This document shows positions 36,644 through 46,759 of a DNA stretch of 64,000 nucleotides, piece after piece. Position 1 is the stretch's first letter. Each line of letters opens with the position of its first letter. The notes below the pieces were generated by a model. The model saw only the letters and a list, made by a program, of their open reading frames with translations, did not search any database and was not told the DNA's origin. Made by a program: the position numbers and the translations under genes. The stretch lies in assembly GCF_000159995.1 (NCBI RefSeq), contig NZ_GG700643.1, positions 27,649-91,648 on the forward strand. Reading direction: 5' to 3'. This DNA comes from Alloprevotella tannerae ATCC 51259 (GTDB lineage: Bacteria; Bacteroidota; Bacteroidia; Bacteroidales; Bacteroidaceae).

Positions 36644-36904
36644 TTAACCGATTACCTTTATATCTTTCCAGTCGCAGTAACCTTTTTCTACCGCGCTGTT
36701 CAGCGCAGCATCAAGGCCGACTTTGTTTATGAGCCGAAGTCCTGCTGCGCTAATGCGAAGGCTGACCCAGCATTCCTGTTCTACATAGTAGAACTTCTTA
36801 GTGAACAAGTTTACGTCAAAGCTACGCTTTGTGCGGCGCTTTGATTTCGAAACATTGTTGCCAATCATGGCCTTTTTTCCTGTAAGTTGACAAATCTTAG
36901 ACAT
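36644..36904 (-). CDS. rpmB: 50S ribosomal protein L28
   Basis: The 86-residue protein starts [27 protein letters not shown], the L28 signature with its basic loop, and ends with WKDIKVIG. It is the first gene of the rpmB-rpmG-DUF4295 operon, with a promoter at 36959-36966 on the minus strand. Confidence 0.96.
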   Translation of the reverse strand: MSKICQLTGKKAMIGNNVSKSKRRTKRSFDVNLFTKKFYYVEQECWVSLRISAAGLRLINKVGLDAALNSAVEKGYCDWKDIKVIG

Positions 36905-36958
36905 TACTATCTATTTCTGTTTTTTATTCTTCGTGAACGATTCTCCCAATACGAGGTG

Positions 36959-36966
36959 CAAAGTTA
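36959..36966 (-). promoter_or_regulatory. -7 box of the rpmB operon
   Basis: The minus strand reads TAACTTTG, a consensus match, 55 bp upstream of the rpmB start. Confidence 0.7.
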
Positions 36967-37280
36967 ATCCTTACTTTTTTTTCTACCAAATCTTTTCCCA
37001 AAAAATGCGTCTTAAATCACACTTTCTCAATGTATATACTCACTAAAAGCCAAAGAAAAATAATTTCGTAACATCTAATGAGTGCCTTTACGCTATTATT
37101 ATATTATAGATCAACTTGTATGTAGAAAAGTTTGAGGCTTTACCTTTCTCGTTTGTCTATCTTATCTACTACGAGTATATAAATAATGAATTTCAAATTT
37201 GAGTGTTTCGTGAATCGCGACTTGTTTTCCGCAATAAAAATGATGATTTATATAGTCTAAGGCCTTTTTCGACATTCTCC

Positions 37281-37343
37281 CTTCACGAGCGTACAGTCAT
37301 TCTCTCGTGGACGTAGAAAATTCCTCACGTGAAGAAATTTTTG
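37281..37343. repeat. modular array, three 21-bp units (family B) abutting a promoter
   Basis: Units start at 37281, 37302 and 37323 with CTTCACGAGCGTA, CTCTCGTGGACGTA and CCTCACGTGAAG. The last unit ends one base before the -7 box of the HU-like gene, so it covers the -33 region. Confidence 0.65.
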
Positions 37344-37351
37344 TACCTTTG
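37344..37351 (+). promoter_or_regulatory. -7 box of the HU-like gene
   Basis: TACCTTTG matches TAnnTTTG. The leader to the start codon at 37478 is about 120 nt and holds two hairpins (GCTTGAG/CTCAAGC at 37370-37396; AGGCAGGT/ACTTGCCT at 37412-37437). Confidence 0.65.
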
Positions 37352-37477
37352 CAGTGGTATCCAATTTTTGCTTGAGATGAGTAATAATACTCAAGCTTGT
37401 TTAGATGCTAAAGGCAGGTGGACGCGGCTACTTGCCTAGTGAAGATATTTATTTTATAACCTTAAACAATTCGTAGT

Positions 37478-38101
37478 ATGACAGTATTCTATAAATTACA
37501 GAAAACGACAGGAGGCCTTCCTATAAATTCAAAAATGAAAGTGATGCCGGTAAGGCAAATAACGGTTGACTTTGAATCTTTAGCACAAAAGATCTCTGTG
37601 GGTACGACTTTTTCGTCGGCCGATCTGATTGGCGCATTGGATGCATTGAAAGAAGCAATGATTGCTGAATTGAAAGAGGGCGGGCGCGTACACCTTCCGG
37701 GGCTTGGCTATTTCTCTTTGTCAATTAAGGGGGAGGTTTATCAAGATGCTAAGACGCAGCGTTATCGCCTACGGTCTCCTCGCATACGCAAAATTAAATT
37801 TCTTCCTGAAAGAACCTTGATGAAGCGATTAGCAGATACGCATTTCGCTAATGTTGGCTCTACATCGTCGACGTCGAAGCCACTAAACGAGATGGAAATA
37901 GACAATGCATTGCGTTTATTGTTTGCCCAACAGCAAGTATTGACAGTGGGGCAGCTTCAAGATTACCTTCATTTGCGTCACACATTCGCTTATCGTTTGG
38001 TAAAAAACTTAGAGATGAAAGGAAAAATTCGCAATATTGGCTCGGCGCATCGTAAAGTCTTCGTACCAGGGGAAGTTTTAAATGTTCCTTCAGAACAATG
38101 A
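37478..38101 (+). CDS. HU-like DNA-binding protein with winged-helix-like C-terminal extension
   Basis: Residues about 1-120 resemble Bacteroidetes HU-related proteins that begin VFYKLQKTTGGLP, with VHLPGLGYFSLSIKGE and a basic RIRKIKFLPE segment. The last 75 residues (about 135-200) look like a small winged helix (MEIDNALRLLFAQQQVLTVGQLQDYLHLRHTFA), an addition not found in standard HU. The family binds DNA. The gene is monocistronic with a structured leader, and the repeat array at its promoter could be a regulatory target. Exact role unknown. Confidence 0.82.
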   Translation: MTVFYKLQKTTGGLPINSKMKVMPVRQITVDFESLAQKISVGTTFSSADLIGALDALKEAMIAELKEGGRVHLPGLGYFSLSIKGEVYQDAKTQRYRLRSPRIRKIKFLPERTLMKRLADTHFANVGSTSSTSKPLNEMEIDNALRLLFAQQQVLTVGQLQDYLHLRHTFAYRLVKNLEMKGKIRNIGSAHRKVFVPGEVLNVPSEQ

Positions 38102-38363
38102 AGAGTAGGCAGGTGTTGTCAGTGAACACATAATATATAATATAGCTTCAAGCATTTATTGAGGGGGCTTGATTGAAGCAGGCGATGCCGCGTTATCATC
38201 GTGTGTTTTAGTCGAGCCTCCTTTGTTTGACTATTATTATTGTCGTATATCTCATTTCGGTAAGACAGAGAAGTGAAGGCAAAGTAAAGTGGAAAATTGT
38301 AGTTGGTTGGGTGTGCGAGAATCATAACTCTTTTTCTTTGTTTCAAACAGAATTTGGCGCGGA
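38102..38363. other. intergenic before dnaE
   Basis: This 262-bp stretch shows no gene or clear terminator. Confidence 0.4.
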
Positions 38364-38371
38364 TAAATTTG
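38364..38371 (+). promoter_or_regulatory. -7 box of dnaE
   Basis: TAAATTTG matches the consensus. Transcription would start near 38378, after the earlier ATG at 38373, which supports the dnaE start at 38421. Confidence 0.55.
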
Positions 38372-38420
38372 GATGTTTAGACCTTTTCATCGTAACTTCG
38401 TTGCCAGATTACAACCTAAT

Positions 38421-41400
38421 ATGGAAGATTTTGTTCATTTACACGTTCACTCTCAATATTCTATTCTTGATGGACAAGCCTCTATCGGCAACTTGCTAAA
38501 GAAAGCTGTTGCTGATGGAATGCAAGGTATGGCGCTTACAGACCACGGAAACATGATGGGCGTCAAAGAATTTTACAATGAAGCTAAAAAAGCCATAGGT
38601 AAAGCTAAAGAGAGTCTCAAGAAGGCACAAGAAGAGGGGGGGAGTGAAGAGCAAATCGCCAAATTACAAAGAGCGGCTGCTTTTAAGCCAATTTTGGGCT
38701 GTGAAATGTACGTTGCTCGTCGCACGCTGAAAGACAAAAAAGATAAAACAGACCAAAGTGGACACCATCTTATAGTCTTGGCCAAAAATAGTGTGGGATA
38801 TCATAATCTTATTAAGCTCGTTTCTAAAGCTTGGGTTGATGGTTTTTATATGCGGCCGCGTACAGATCACGAGGAGTTGGCCAAATATCGCGAAGGACTT
38901 ATTGTTTGTTCCGCCTGTTTAGGAGGAGAGATTCCAAGCAATATACTAAAAGACGATATAGATAAGGCAAAAGAGGCCGCTCGTTGGTTTAAAAGCATTT
39001 TTGGCGATGACTATTATTTAGAGTTGCAACGCCACGAAGTAAAAGATCCATCAATTCAAGCCAATCGCGAGGTATACGGGCTTCAAACTAAGGTAAACGA
39101 AGTTCTTATACAATTGGCAAAAGAGCTGGATATTAAGTTGATTTGCTCCAATGACGTCCACTTTGTTAATGAAGAAGATGGAGAAGCTCATGATCGACTT
39201 ATATGCCTATCTACAGGAAAGGATTTAGACGACCCGAAGCGTTTGCTTTATACGAAACAAGAGTGGTTTAAAACTCAACGGGAAATGAACAAAATCTTTG
39301 AGGATATTCCCGAAGCAATGCGGAATACCATCGAGATTTGCAACAAGGTCGAACTCTATTCTATTGATCACGCGCCAATCATGCCCAATTTCCCGATCCC
39401 GGAATCTTTTGGAACGGAAGAGGAATATAGAAGTCGCTTAACGGAAGAAGATTTGTTCAATGAGTTTACGCGAGATGAAAATGGAAAAGAGATTGTGTCG
39501 CGTGAAGAAGGATTGAAGAAAATTGAAAAACTTGGCGGCTTCAATAGACTATATCGCATCAAATTTGAGGCAGATTATTTAGCAAAGCTTGCATATGATG
39601 GCGCAAAACGGCGCTATGGTGAGCCATTGTCGGATGAGGTCAAGGAGCGCGTTAATTTTGAATTGCACATTATGAAAGTTATGGGCTTCCCTGGCTATTT
39701 CTTGATTGTGCAAGACTATATTAATACAGCTCGTAACGAATTAGGCGTAAGCGTAGGGCCGGGTAGAGGTTCTGCAGCTGGCAGTGCGGTGGCTTATTGT
39801 TTGGGCATAACGCAGATTGATCCGATAAAATATGATCTTCTGTTTGAGCGTTTTTTGAATCCGGATCGTATTTCTCTCCCCGATATTGATGTAGACTTTG
39901 ACGATGACGGCCGTGGGCGCGTCCTGCAATGGGTAACAGATAAGTATGGTGCAGAAAATTGCGCCCACATTATAACTTACGGTACGATGGCAACTAAATC
40001 TGCCATTAAAGATGTAGCCCGTGTTGAACGTCTGCCTTTATCTGAAAGCAACCGTCTGTGTAAGTTGATTCCCGACAAACTACCGGAAGATAGTAGCGGC
40101 AAGAGTCCAAAGTTGACGTTAGATAATGCCATAGCTGCTATTCCGGGTTTGCGAGAAGCGGAGGCGTCCGACAATCCATTGTTGAGAGATACTATTCGTT
40201 ATGCTAGGCAATTGGAGGGAAATGTTCGCAATACAGGTGTCCATGCTTGCGGATTTATCATCTGTAAGGATAAGATTTCAGACTGGGTTCCCATATCTAC
40301 GGCCGACGACAAAGAGACTGGAGAAAAATTACGCTGTACGCAATACGAAGGACGTGTGATTGAGGAGACTGGTCTCATAAAAATGGACTTTTTGGGCCTG
40401 AAAAACTTGTCGATTATAAAAGAGGCCTTAGAGAATATCAAGTTAAGTTTGGGCATTGATCTTGATATTGATAAGATTGATATCAGTGATAAAGCGACCT
40501 ACCAACTTTTTTCTGATGGCAATACAATCGGAACCTTTCAATTCGAGTCTACCGGAATGCAAGGACATTTGAGAAATTTGCAGCCAAGCACTTTTGAAGA
40601 CTTGATTGCAATGAATGCGCTGTATCGTCCAGGCCCGATGCAGTACATTCCGAAGTTTATTCAGCGAAAGAAGGGTGAGGAGACGATTACTTATGATCTG
40701 CCTTGTATGGAGAAGTACTTGAAGGAGACATATGGTATTACGGTTTATCAAGAGCAAGTGATGCTCCTTTCGCGCGAAATAGCCAATTTCACGCGTGGAG
40801 AAAGTGATACGCTTCGAAAAGCGATGGGGAAAAAACTCATCGACAAGCTGAATCATATGTATCCAAAGTTTATTTCGGGTGGCAAGGCTAATGGTTATGA
40901 CGAAAAGATCTTAGAAAAAATTTGGGATGATTGGAAAGCTTTTGCCTCTTACGCATTCAATAAGAGCCATGCGACTTGTTATTCTTGGATAGCCTATCAA
41001 ACCGGATATTTAAAGGCTAACTATCCTTCCCAATATATGGCAGGTGCGATGAGTCGTGCCCTTTCAAACATAACTGAAATCACAAAGTTTATGGATGAAA
41101 GTAAGCGAATGGGAATTAATACTCTTGGGCCTGATATCAATGAGTCTTTAATGAAGTTCAGCGTCAACCATCGTGGCGACATCCGCTTCGGCTTAGGTGC
41201 CATAAAGGGCGTTGGGTCGCAGGCCGTAGAAAACATTCTAAAGGAAAGAGAAGTGAATGGCCAGTTCTCAGACATTTATAATGTGATGGAGCGCATAAAC
41301 CTGACTACTTGCAACCGGAAAACGCTAGAGAATCTTGCTATTGCAGGTGCTTTCGATAGCTTTGGCATCGCTCGAGAACAATTTGTAGAAATAGACGAGT

Positions 41401-42191
41401 CAGGTGGCGACTTTTTGGATGCGCTTATCAGATACGGCACACAATATAAAATAGATCAAAGTCAAGCTCAGAATTCTCTTTTCGGCGAAGAAGCGGCGGC
41501 AATTATTACAAAGCCGCTTCCTGCCCCCGTATCGCAGCCTTGGACCAACTTAGAACGCTTAAACAAGGAGCGTGATTTGATTGGTATATACATATCCGGG
41601 CATCCTTTAGACAAATATAAAATCATACTAAATAAAGTTTGTACCACTACCGTAGCTGATTTGGACAACCTCAATGCTTTGGCTGATCAAGACATTTCTT
41701 TTGGTGGCATCGTTACAGATACACGTGAGGGAATGACAAAGCGGGATAAACCTTATGGAGTTATTAAGTTAGAAGACTACAAAGGGGCTTACGAGCTGAT
41801 GTTTTGGGGAGATGATTGGGCAAGACTGGGGAAGCAATACAATACAAAAGGAAATTTTTTGTATATACGTGCTCACGTCACCCCGAGAAGGTTCAAGGAA
41901 GGAGAATACGACTTAAGATATAATGAAATCTCTTTCCTTTCAGATGCAAGAGAGCGATTGCTTGACAATTTGACCATTACTCTAAATGTTGAACTCTTTA
42001 GTGCAGCTATGGCTGAAGAGCTTTGTGGTTTGATTCAACGTGAAGCCGGTAAAACAGATCTAAAAATCGTAGCTAAAGACTTGAAAGGGAGAAGTCTATC
42101 TTTTGTTTATGGAGGGAGTAAGATCGCTATAGATAATAAGCTTACCGACTTCTTAGACAACTGCGAGGCGATAAACTATACGATCAATTAG
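38421..42191 (+). CDS. dnaE: DNA polymerase III alpha subunit
   Basis: The replicative polymerase of the chromosome. The 1256-residue product begins MEDFVHLHVHSQYSILDG, the start of the PHP domain; ALTDHGNMMGV follows. The C-family palm has GPGRGSAAGS near 450 and the catalytic PDIDVDFDDDGR near 490. A helix-hairpin-helix region is near 930 and an OB fold near 1095. The start at 38421 is chosen by the PHP N-terminus and the promoter position. Length is normal for DnaE. trxA follows after 82 bp. Confidence 0.97.
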   Translation: MEDFVHLHVHSQYSILDGQASIGNLLKKAVADGMQGMALTDHGNMMGVKEFYNEAKKAIGKAKESLKKAQEEGGSEEQIAKLQRAAAFKPILGCEMYVARRTLKDKKDKTDQSGHHLIVLAKNSVGYHNLIKLVSKAWVDGFYMRPRTDHEELAKYREGLIVCSACLGGEIPSNILKDDIDKAKEAARWFKSIFGDDYYLELQRHEVKDPSIQANREVYGLQTKVNEVLIQLAKELDIKLICSNDVHFVNEEDGEAHDRLICLSTGKDLDDPKRLLYTKQEWFKTQREMNKIFEDIPEAMRNTIEICNKVELYSIDHAPIMPNFPIPESFGTEEEYRSRLTEEDLFNEFTRDENGKEIVSREEGLKKIEKLGGFNRLYRIKFEADYLAKLAYDGAKRRYGEPLSDEVKERVNFELHIMKVMGFPGYFLIVQDYINTARNELGVSVGPGRGSAAGSAVAYCLGITQIDPIKYDLLFERFLNPDRISLPDIDVDFDDDGRGRVLQWVTDKYGAENCAHIITYGTMATKSAIKDVARVERLPLSESNRLCKLIPDKLPEDSSGKSPKLTLDNAIAAIPGLREAEASDNPLLRDTIRYARQLEGNVRNTGVHACGFIICKDKISDWVPISTADDKETGEKLRCTQYEGRVIEETGLIKMDFLGLKNLSIIKEALENIKLSLGIDLDIDKIDISDKATYQLFSDGNTIGTFQFESTGMQGHLRNLQPSTFEDLIAMNALYRPGPMQYIPKFIQRKKGEETITYDLPCMEKYLKETYGITVYQEQVMLLSREIANFTRGESDTLRKAMGKKLIDKLNHMYPKFISGGKANGYDEKILEKIWDDWKAFASYAFNKSHATCYSWIAYQTGYLKANYPSQYMAGAMSRALSNITEITKFMDESKRMGINTLGPDINESLMKFSVNHRGDIRFGLGAIKGVGSQAVENILKEREVNGQFSDIYNVMERINLTTCNRKTLENLAIAGAFDSFGIAREQFVEIDESGGDFLDALIRYGTQYKIDQSQAQNSLFGEEAAAIITKPLPAPVSQPWTNLERLNKERDLIGIYISGHPLDKYKIILNKVCTTTVADLDNLNALADQDISFGGIVTDTREGMTKRDKPYGVIKLEDYKGAYELMFWGDDWARLGKQYNTKGNFLYIRAHVTPRRFKEGEYDLRYNEISFLSDARERLLDNLTITLNVELFSAAMAEELCGLIQREAGKTDLKIVAKDLKGRSLSFVYGGSKIAIDNKLTDFLDNCEAINYTIN

Positions 42192-42273
42192 ATGTTTATA
42201 GGTTATCTGCTTTAATAATGGCATAGATGTTGCTTTTGCAATTATATATATCCAACCAAAATAAATAGTTACA

Positions 42274-42588
42274 ATGGAAAAAATTATCACTGATGCGAAT
42301 TTTGAGAGTGAATTAAACGCTGGGCTACCTCTTGTCGTAGATTTCTCAGCAACATGGTGTGGTCCTTGCAAAAAGATTGCTCCAATTATTGACGAATTGG
42401 CTGAAGAGTATGATGGCCGTGTCAATGTTGGCAAATGCGACGTTGATGAAAATTCAGATCTGACAACGCGTTTCGGTATCCGAAGCGTTCCTACTGTTCT
42501 GTTTTTCAAAAATGGCGAGTTAGTTGACAAGACTGTTGGCGCCGGCTCTAAAGCGATGTTCAAAGAAAAGTTTGACGCTTTATTATAA
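42274..42588 (+). CDS. trxA: thioredoxin
   Basis: The 104-residue protein reduces disulfides in the cytoplasm, using WCGPCK near 31-36. SVPTV with the conserved cis-Pro lies near 74. It has no signal peptide. It follows dnaE by 82 bp and is closed by two hairpin terminators. Confidence 0.96.
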   Translation: MEKIITDANFESELNAGLPLVVDFSATWCGPCKKIAPIIDELAEEYDGRVNVGKCDVDENSDLTTRFGIRSVPTVLFFKNGELVDKTVGAGSKAMFKEKFDALL

Positions 42589-42603
42589 TCAGCAAAAAAT
42601 GAT

Positions 42604-42639
42604 GGAGGCAATGGGGAATACAAGTTCCTTGTTGCCTCT
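42604..42639 (+). terminator. hairpin after trxA
   Basis: GGAGGCAA (42604-42611) pairs with TTGCCTCT (42632-42639) with inner GGAA/TTCC pairing. The U-run is weak, so it may be helped by the next hairpin. Confidence 0.55.
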
Positions 42640-42687
42640 AACTTATCCTTCTAAGCAAAGTGAAACGATTTTTTTGCTTAGTTCGTC

Positions 42688-42727
42688 CCGTGAAGCTCCC
42701 AACAAGTGATTCATCGGGATTTTTTGT
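42688..42727 (+). terminator. second terminator after trxA
   Basis: TCCCGTGAA (from 42688) pairs with TTCATCGGGA, followed by a T6 run at about 42720-42726. Confidence 0.65.
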
Positions 42728-42974
42728 ATCCTTTCAACCTTGATTTTTTATATACCTTTTCTATTTATTTGGTAGCAATCGCTTAGGCTTTTTATCAATT
42801 CTTTTTGAGTGTTGATCGTAATAAGCTTGGTAATATTTCACTATACCTACTTCTGTCTACAGAAGTGCTTAAACGGCTTTAGGTTGTTCTGAATACACTG
42901 ATCATATTCTATTATAATTCAATTATATAGTCTGAATTTATTAGACTTAAATATCGATATGCTCAACTTGTTGT

Positions 42975-43062
42975 CGTGAGCGTAAAGTTGTCCCTTCACG
43001 ATGGTACGAGTTTCCCTTCTCAGGAGTACAATTCTATCTTCACGATGAAACGAGCTGTAACT
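42975..43062. repeat. modular array, four 22-bp units (family B)
   Basis: Units start at 42975, 42997, 43019 and 43041, with cores CGTGAGCGTAAAG, CACGATGGTACGAG, CTCAGGAGTACAA and CACGATGAAACGAG. The interval between trxA and the glycogen operon (42728-43454) has no other feature that I can support. Confidence 0.75.
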
Positions 43063-43454
43063 CAATTCTACATCTTCGGTATTCTATTAGGCATGCTGTC
43101 GCCTTTTACATTGTTGTCGAAAAATAAAGAATACGGGGTATAGAACCTCATTTAAGCGTAAGTATTAAATATGTCCGTAAAACGCAGTTTTCTTTGGTTG
43201 AATGTAGGTTATCAACAAGAAGTGTGGCTACAATCGCGAAAATTTTATAGAAAAATGAAGTGTAGAACAGAAAAAAATAGAAAAACGCTTTACCATAATG
43301 TTTTTTCTCACTATTTTTGGAAGTGTCAAACTAAATACAATATCTCTTTGAGGATTTTGCCTTTTGAGAAAGACTAAACATAAGCAGAGTATGGACGCTC
43401 CGAAAGACATACCCGAGGTCTTCACATCTATACTCACTAAATATAAGAACAGCT

Positions 43455-45410
43455 ATGGCGTATCTCCATTTTGATAAAATTCAGATGACGAATCTGCAGG
43501 AATCTCTCAACAAAGAGTTTTTGATTACCAACCATTCAGGAGCCTATTGCTCCTCTACGCTTGTAGGTTGCAATACGAGGAAGTATCATGGTCTCTTTGT
43601 CGTCCCCATTCCAGAGATGGATGATGAAAATCATGTATTGTTGTCGTCTTTAGATGAAACGATCATACAGCATGGAGCCGAGTTTAACCTTGGTCTTCAC
43701 AAGTATCGCGGCGATAGTTTTAGTCCGAATGGCCATAAATATATCGTTAGCTTTGAGCAAGAGAAAGTACCGACTTGGATTTATAGAATCGGTGGCGTAT
43801 TGCTGAAGAAAGAGATTTGTTATAGCGCTCATCAATCGCACCTTTATATAAGATATACCTTGTTAGAGGCCCATTCACCGACACTGTTAAGGTTAAAGCC
43901 ATTTCTGGCTTTTCGTAGTGTGCGGCAATGGACTCACGAAAATGATGTCGCAAACACAGCATATGAAGAAATTGAGAATGGGATAAAAATGTGCCTTTAT
44001 AGGGGATATCCGACCTTGCATATGCAATTGGCGGCTAAGTCTTCCTTCCACTATGAGCCCAACTGGTATTTAGGACTTGAGTATCCGAAAGAAAGAGAGC
44101 GCGGTTACGACTCAACAGAGGACTTGCTTGTGCCGGGATTCTTTGAATTGCCGATTACTAAAGGAGAGAGCATTATCTTTTCTGCTGCCTTAGAAGAAGG
44201 TAGTCCAAAGGACTTCCACAAAATGATGGAGACAGAAATCGAGCCGCGAACGCCACTGGATAGTTTCTATCATTGCTTGGTACACGCAGCCCATCAATTT
44301 CGCTACAAGAAAGATGACGAAGATTATCTGTTGGCCGGTTATCACTGGTTTAAGCCGCGTGCTAGAGATACGTTTATCGCTATGCCTGGTCTTACGCTTG
44401 CCATTGGTGAACAGCAACAGTTTGAAAAATATATGTCAACAGCCCAGAAGGCCGTGACTGACTTTCTCAAAGGGGAATCGATTACAGGTTTATATGAAAT
44501 AGAACAGTCGGACATATTACTATGGTGTGTTTGGTGTTTACAGCAATATGCAAAGTATACTTCACGCCAGGAATGTTATAAAAAGTATGGCTTGCTGATT
44601 AAGCAAATATTGCTGTTTATTTATGAAGGAAAGCACCCCAACCTTTTCGTACACGAGAATGGCTTACTTTATGCCAATGGGAAGGATAGGGCAGTGACCT
44701 GGATGAATGCAACTGTCGACGGAAAGCCAATTATTCCCCGCTCTGGCTATATCGTGGAGATTAATGCACTTTGGTATAATGCGCTGAAATTTTACGAACA
44801 GTTGGTTGGCGAGCAGGGCACAGAAGACGAAAAGAGTCACGTTGATTTTTGTTCGATAGAGTCGCAAAAGATTGAGACTTCTTTTAAAAAGGTCTTCTTG
44901 AATGATTATGGTTATTTATTAGACTATGTAGATGGGCAAATGATGGATTGGAGCGTTCGTCCCAACCAGCTTTTTGCTATCGCTTTAGACTTTTCGCCAT
45001 TGAACATAAAAGAGAGAAAAGGAGTCTTGGATATTTGCACGAAAGAACTGGTTACGCCAAAAGGTATTCGCTCGCTTTCTCCGAAAAGCGGTGGATATAA
45101 TCCGATGTATATCGGCGAACAACGTAATAGAGATTATGCCTACTTTAGCGGGACTGCGTGGCCTTGGCTTACCGGCTTCTATTTGGAGGCATATGTTCGC
45201 GTCTATAAGATGAGTGGAGTTAATTATATCGAGCGACAACTCATAGGCTTTGAAGATGAACTCTTCTATCATAGTATTGGAACGATACCAGAGCTTTTTG
45301 ATGGCAACCCTCAGTTTAGCGGACGCGGAGCCGTTTCTTTTGCAATGAACGTGAGTGGCATCCTACGCGCTATCCGGCTGTTGGAAAAATACAAGCAACA
45401 AGGAGAATAA
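43455..45410 (+). CDS. glycogen debranching enzyme-type amylo-alpha-1,6-glucosidase
   Basis: The 651-residue protein has an N-terminal beta-sandwich (about 1-260; GCNTRKYHGLFV near 35 is the family hallmark) and an (alpha/alpha)6 GH133-type catalytic domain: AGYHWFKPRARDTFIAMPGL near 295 and PNQLFAIALDFSPL near 500. It should remove alpha-1,6 branches from glycogen. No signal peptide, so cytoplasmic. It is the first gene of a three-gene operon with a glycosyltransferase and a GH57 enzyme. Promoter not recognised. Confidence 0.92.
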   Translation: MAYLHFDKIQMTNLQESLNKEFLITNHSGAYCSSTLVGCNTRKYHGLFVVPIPEMDDENHVLLSSLDETIIQHGAEFNLGLHKYRGDSFSPNGHKYIVSFEQEKVPTWIYRIGGVLLKKEICYSAHQSHLYIRYTLLEAHSPTLLRLKPFLAFRSVRQWTHENDVANTAYEEIENGIKMCLYRGYPTLHMQLAAKSSFHYEPNWYLGLEYPKERERGYDSTEDLLVPGFFELPITKGESIIFSAALEEGSPKDFHKMMETEIEPRTPLDSFYHCLVHAAHQFRYKKDDEDYLLAGYHWFKPRARDTFIAMPGLTLAIGEQQQFEKYMSTAQKAVTDFLKGESITGLYEIEQSDILLWCVWCLQQYAKYTSRQECYKKYGLLIKQILLFIYEGKHPNLFVHENGLLYANGKDRAVTWMNATVDGKPIIPRSGYIVEINALWYNALKFYEQLVGEQGTEDEKSHVDFCSIESQKIETSFKKVFLNDYGYLLDYVDGQMMDWSVRPNQLFAIALDFSPLNIKERKGVLDICTKELVTPKGIRSLSPKSGGYNPMYIGEQRNRDYAYFSGTAWPWLTGFYLEAYVRVYKMSGVNYIERQLIGFEDELFYHSIGTIPELFDGNPQFSGRGAVSFAMNVSGILRAIRLLEKYKQQGE

Positions 45411-45473
45411 AAGCTTCATATCAATAATCTATGACCCTTGCTTAGCTGGGTCACAACAAAAGACAAAGAAATA

Positions 45474-46748
45474 ATGAATGTTTTAATGTTTGGATGGGAA
45501 TTTCCTCCTCACATCTTGGGCGGCCTTGGTACGGCGAGCTATGGCATAATCAAAGGTCTATCCCTTATACCTGACACAAACATCACGCTTTGCCTGCCAC
45601 GTCCTTATGGGGACGAGGATAGAAGCTTCGTCAATATAATTGGAATGAGCGAAACTCCGATTGTGTGGCGCGATGTTGATTATGATTATGTTCAGCAGCG
45701 TATTGGGGACAAAATGGACCCCAATCTCTATTTCAGCCTGCGCGATCATTTGTATGCAGACTTTAGTTATCGAATGACAAACGACTTGGGCTGTATAGAG
45801 TTTTCGGGAAAATATTTAGATAATGTTTTATATGACGAGATAAACAATTATTCTATAGTGGCCGGTGTTGTAGCTCGTCAGCAACAATACGATATAATAC
45901 ACGCTCACGACTGGTTAACTTATCCGGCAGGTATTCATGCGAAGAACATATCCGGAAAGCCTTTGGTCATACACGTGCACGCTACTGACTTTGATAGAAG
46001 TAGAGGAAAAGTTAATCCAACAGTCTATGGTATAGAAAAAGATGGAATGGATCACGCTGATTGTATAATGTGTGTAAGTGAGCTTACACGCCAGACAGTC
46101 ATTAATCATTACCATCAAGATCCGGGAAAATGTGTGGCGATGCACAATGCGGTTTATCCTCTTTCTCAAGAAGTGATGGACGTTGTCAATCAACGTAAAC
46201 CTTTTGAGGAGAAAAAGGAAAAAGTTGTCACATTTTTGGGGCGTATTACAATGCAGAAAGGTCCGGAATATTTTATAGAAGCTGCAACTAAAGTCTTGCA
46301 ACGCACAAAGAATATTAGATTTTGTATGGCCGGTTCCGGAGATATGATGAATAGTATGATAGAATTAGTTGCACGTCGAGGGATTGCAGACCGCTTTCAC
46401 TTTCCTGGCTTCATGAAAGGAATGGAAGTATACAAAGTTTTTCGCGATTCTGATGTCTATGTGATGCCTTCCGTTTCCGAGCCTTTCGGTATATCTCCCT
46501 TAGAAGCGATGCAGTGCAGAGTTCCTTCTATTATCAGTAAGCAAAGCGGATGCGCAGAGATACTTGATAACTGCATCAAGACAGATTATTGGGATATTGA
46601 TGCTATGTCAGACGCTATTTATTCACTTTGCACAAATGATTCTCTTCACAAATATCTCTCTGAAGAAGGAGTAAAAGAAGTTGATCAGATCTCGTGGGAG
46701 AAAGTGGGACAGCGTATTTATAGTTACTATCAGCAACTTCTAAAATAA
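45474..46748 (+). CDS. glycogen-cluster glycosyltransferase (GT-B, GT4/GT5-like)
   Basis: The 424-residue protein starts MNVLMFGWEFPPHILGGLGTAS, with the KxGGL-like nucleotide-sugar loop of glycogen synthase-type enzymes. In the C-terminal half GRITMQKGPEYFIEA (near 260) and EPFGISPLEAMQC (near 338; E-x7-E motif) mark the sugar-nucleotide site. It likely builds alpha-1,4-glucan. The start at 45474 is favoured over 45438 because the domain begins there. It lies between debranching and GH57 genes. Confidence 0.88.
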   Translation: MNVLMFGWEFPPHILGGLGTASYGIIKGLSLIPDTNITLCLPRPYGDEDRSFVNIIGMSETPIVWRDVDYDYVQQRIGDKMDPNLYFSLRDHLYADFSYRMTNDLGCIEFSGKYLDNVLYDEINNYSIVAGVVARQQQYDIIHAHDWLTYPAGIHAKNISGKPLVIHVHATDFDRSRGKVNPTVYGIEKDGMDHADCIMCVSELTRQTVINHYHQDPGKCVAMHNAVYPLSQEVMDVVNQRKPFEEKKEKVVTFLGRITMQKGPEYFIEAATKVLQRTKNIRFCMAGSGDMMNSMIELVARRGIADRFHFPGFMKGMEVYKVFRDSDVYVMPSVSEPFGISPLEAMQCRVPSIISKQSGCAEILDNCIKTDYWDIDAMSDAIYSLCTNDSLHKYLSEEGVKEVDQISWEKVGQRIYSYYQQLLK

Positions 46749-46759
46749 GAAATAAAACA

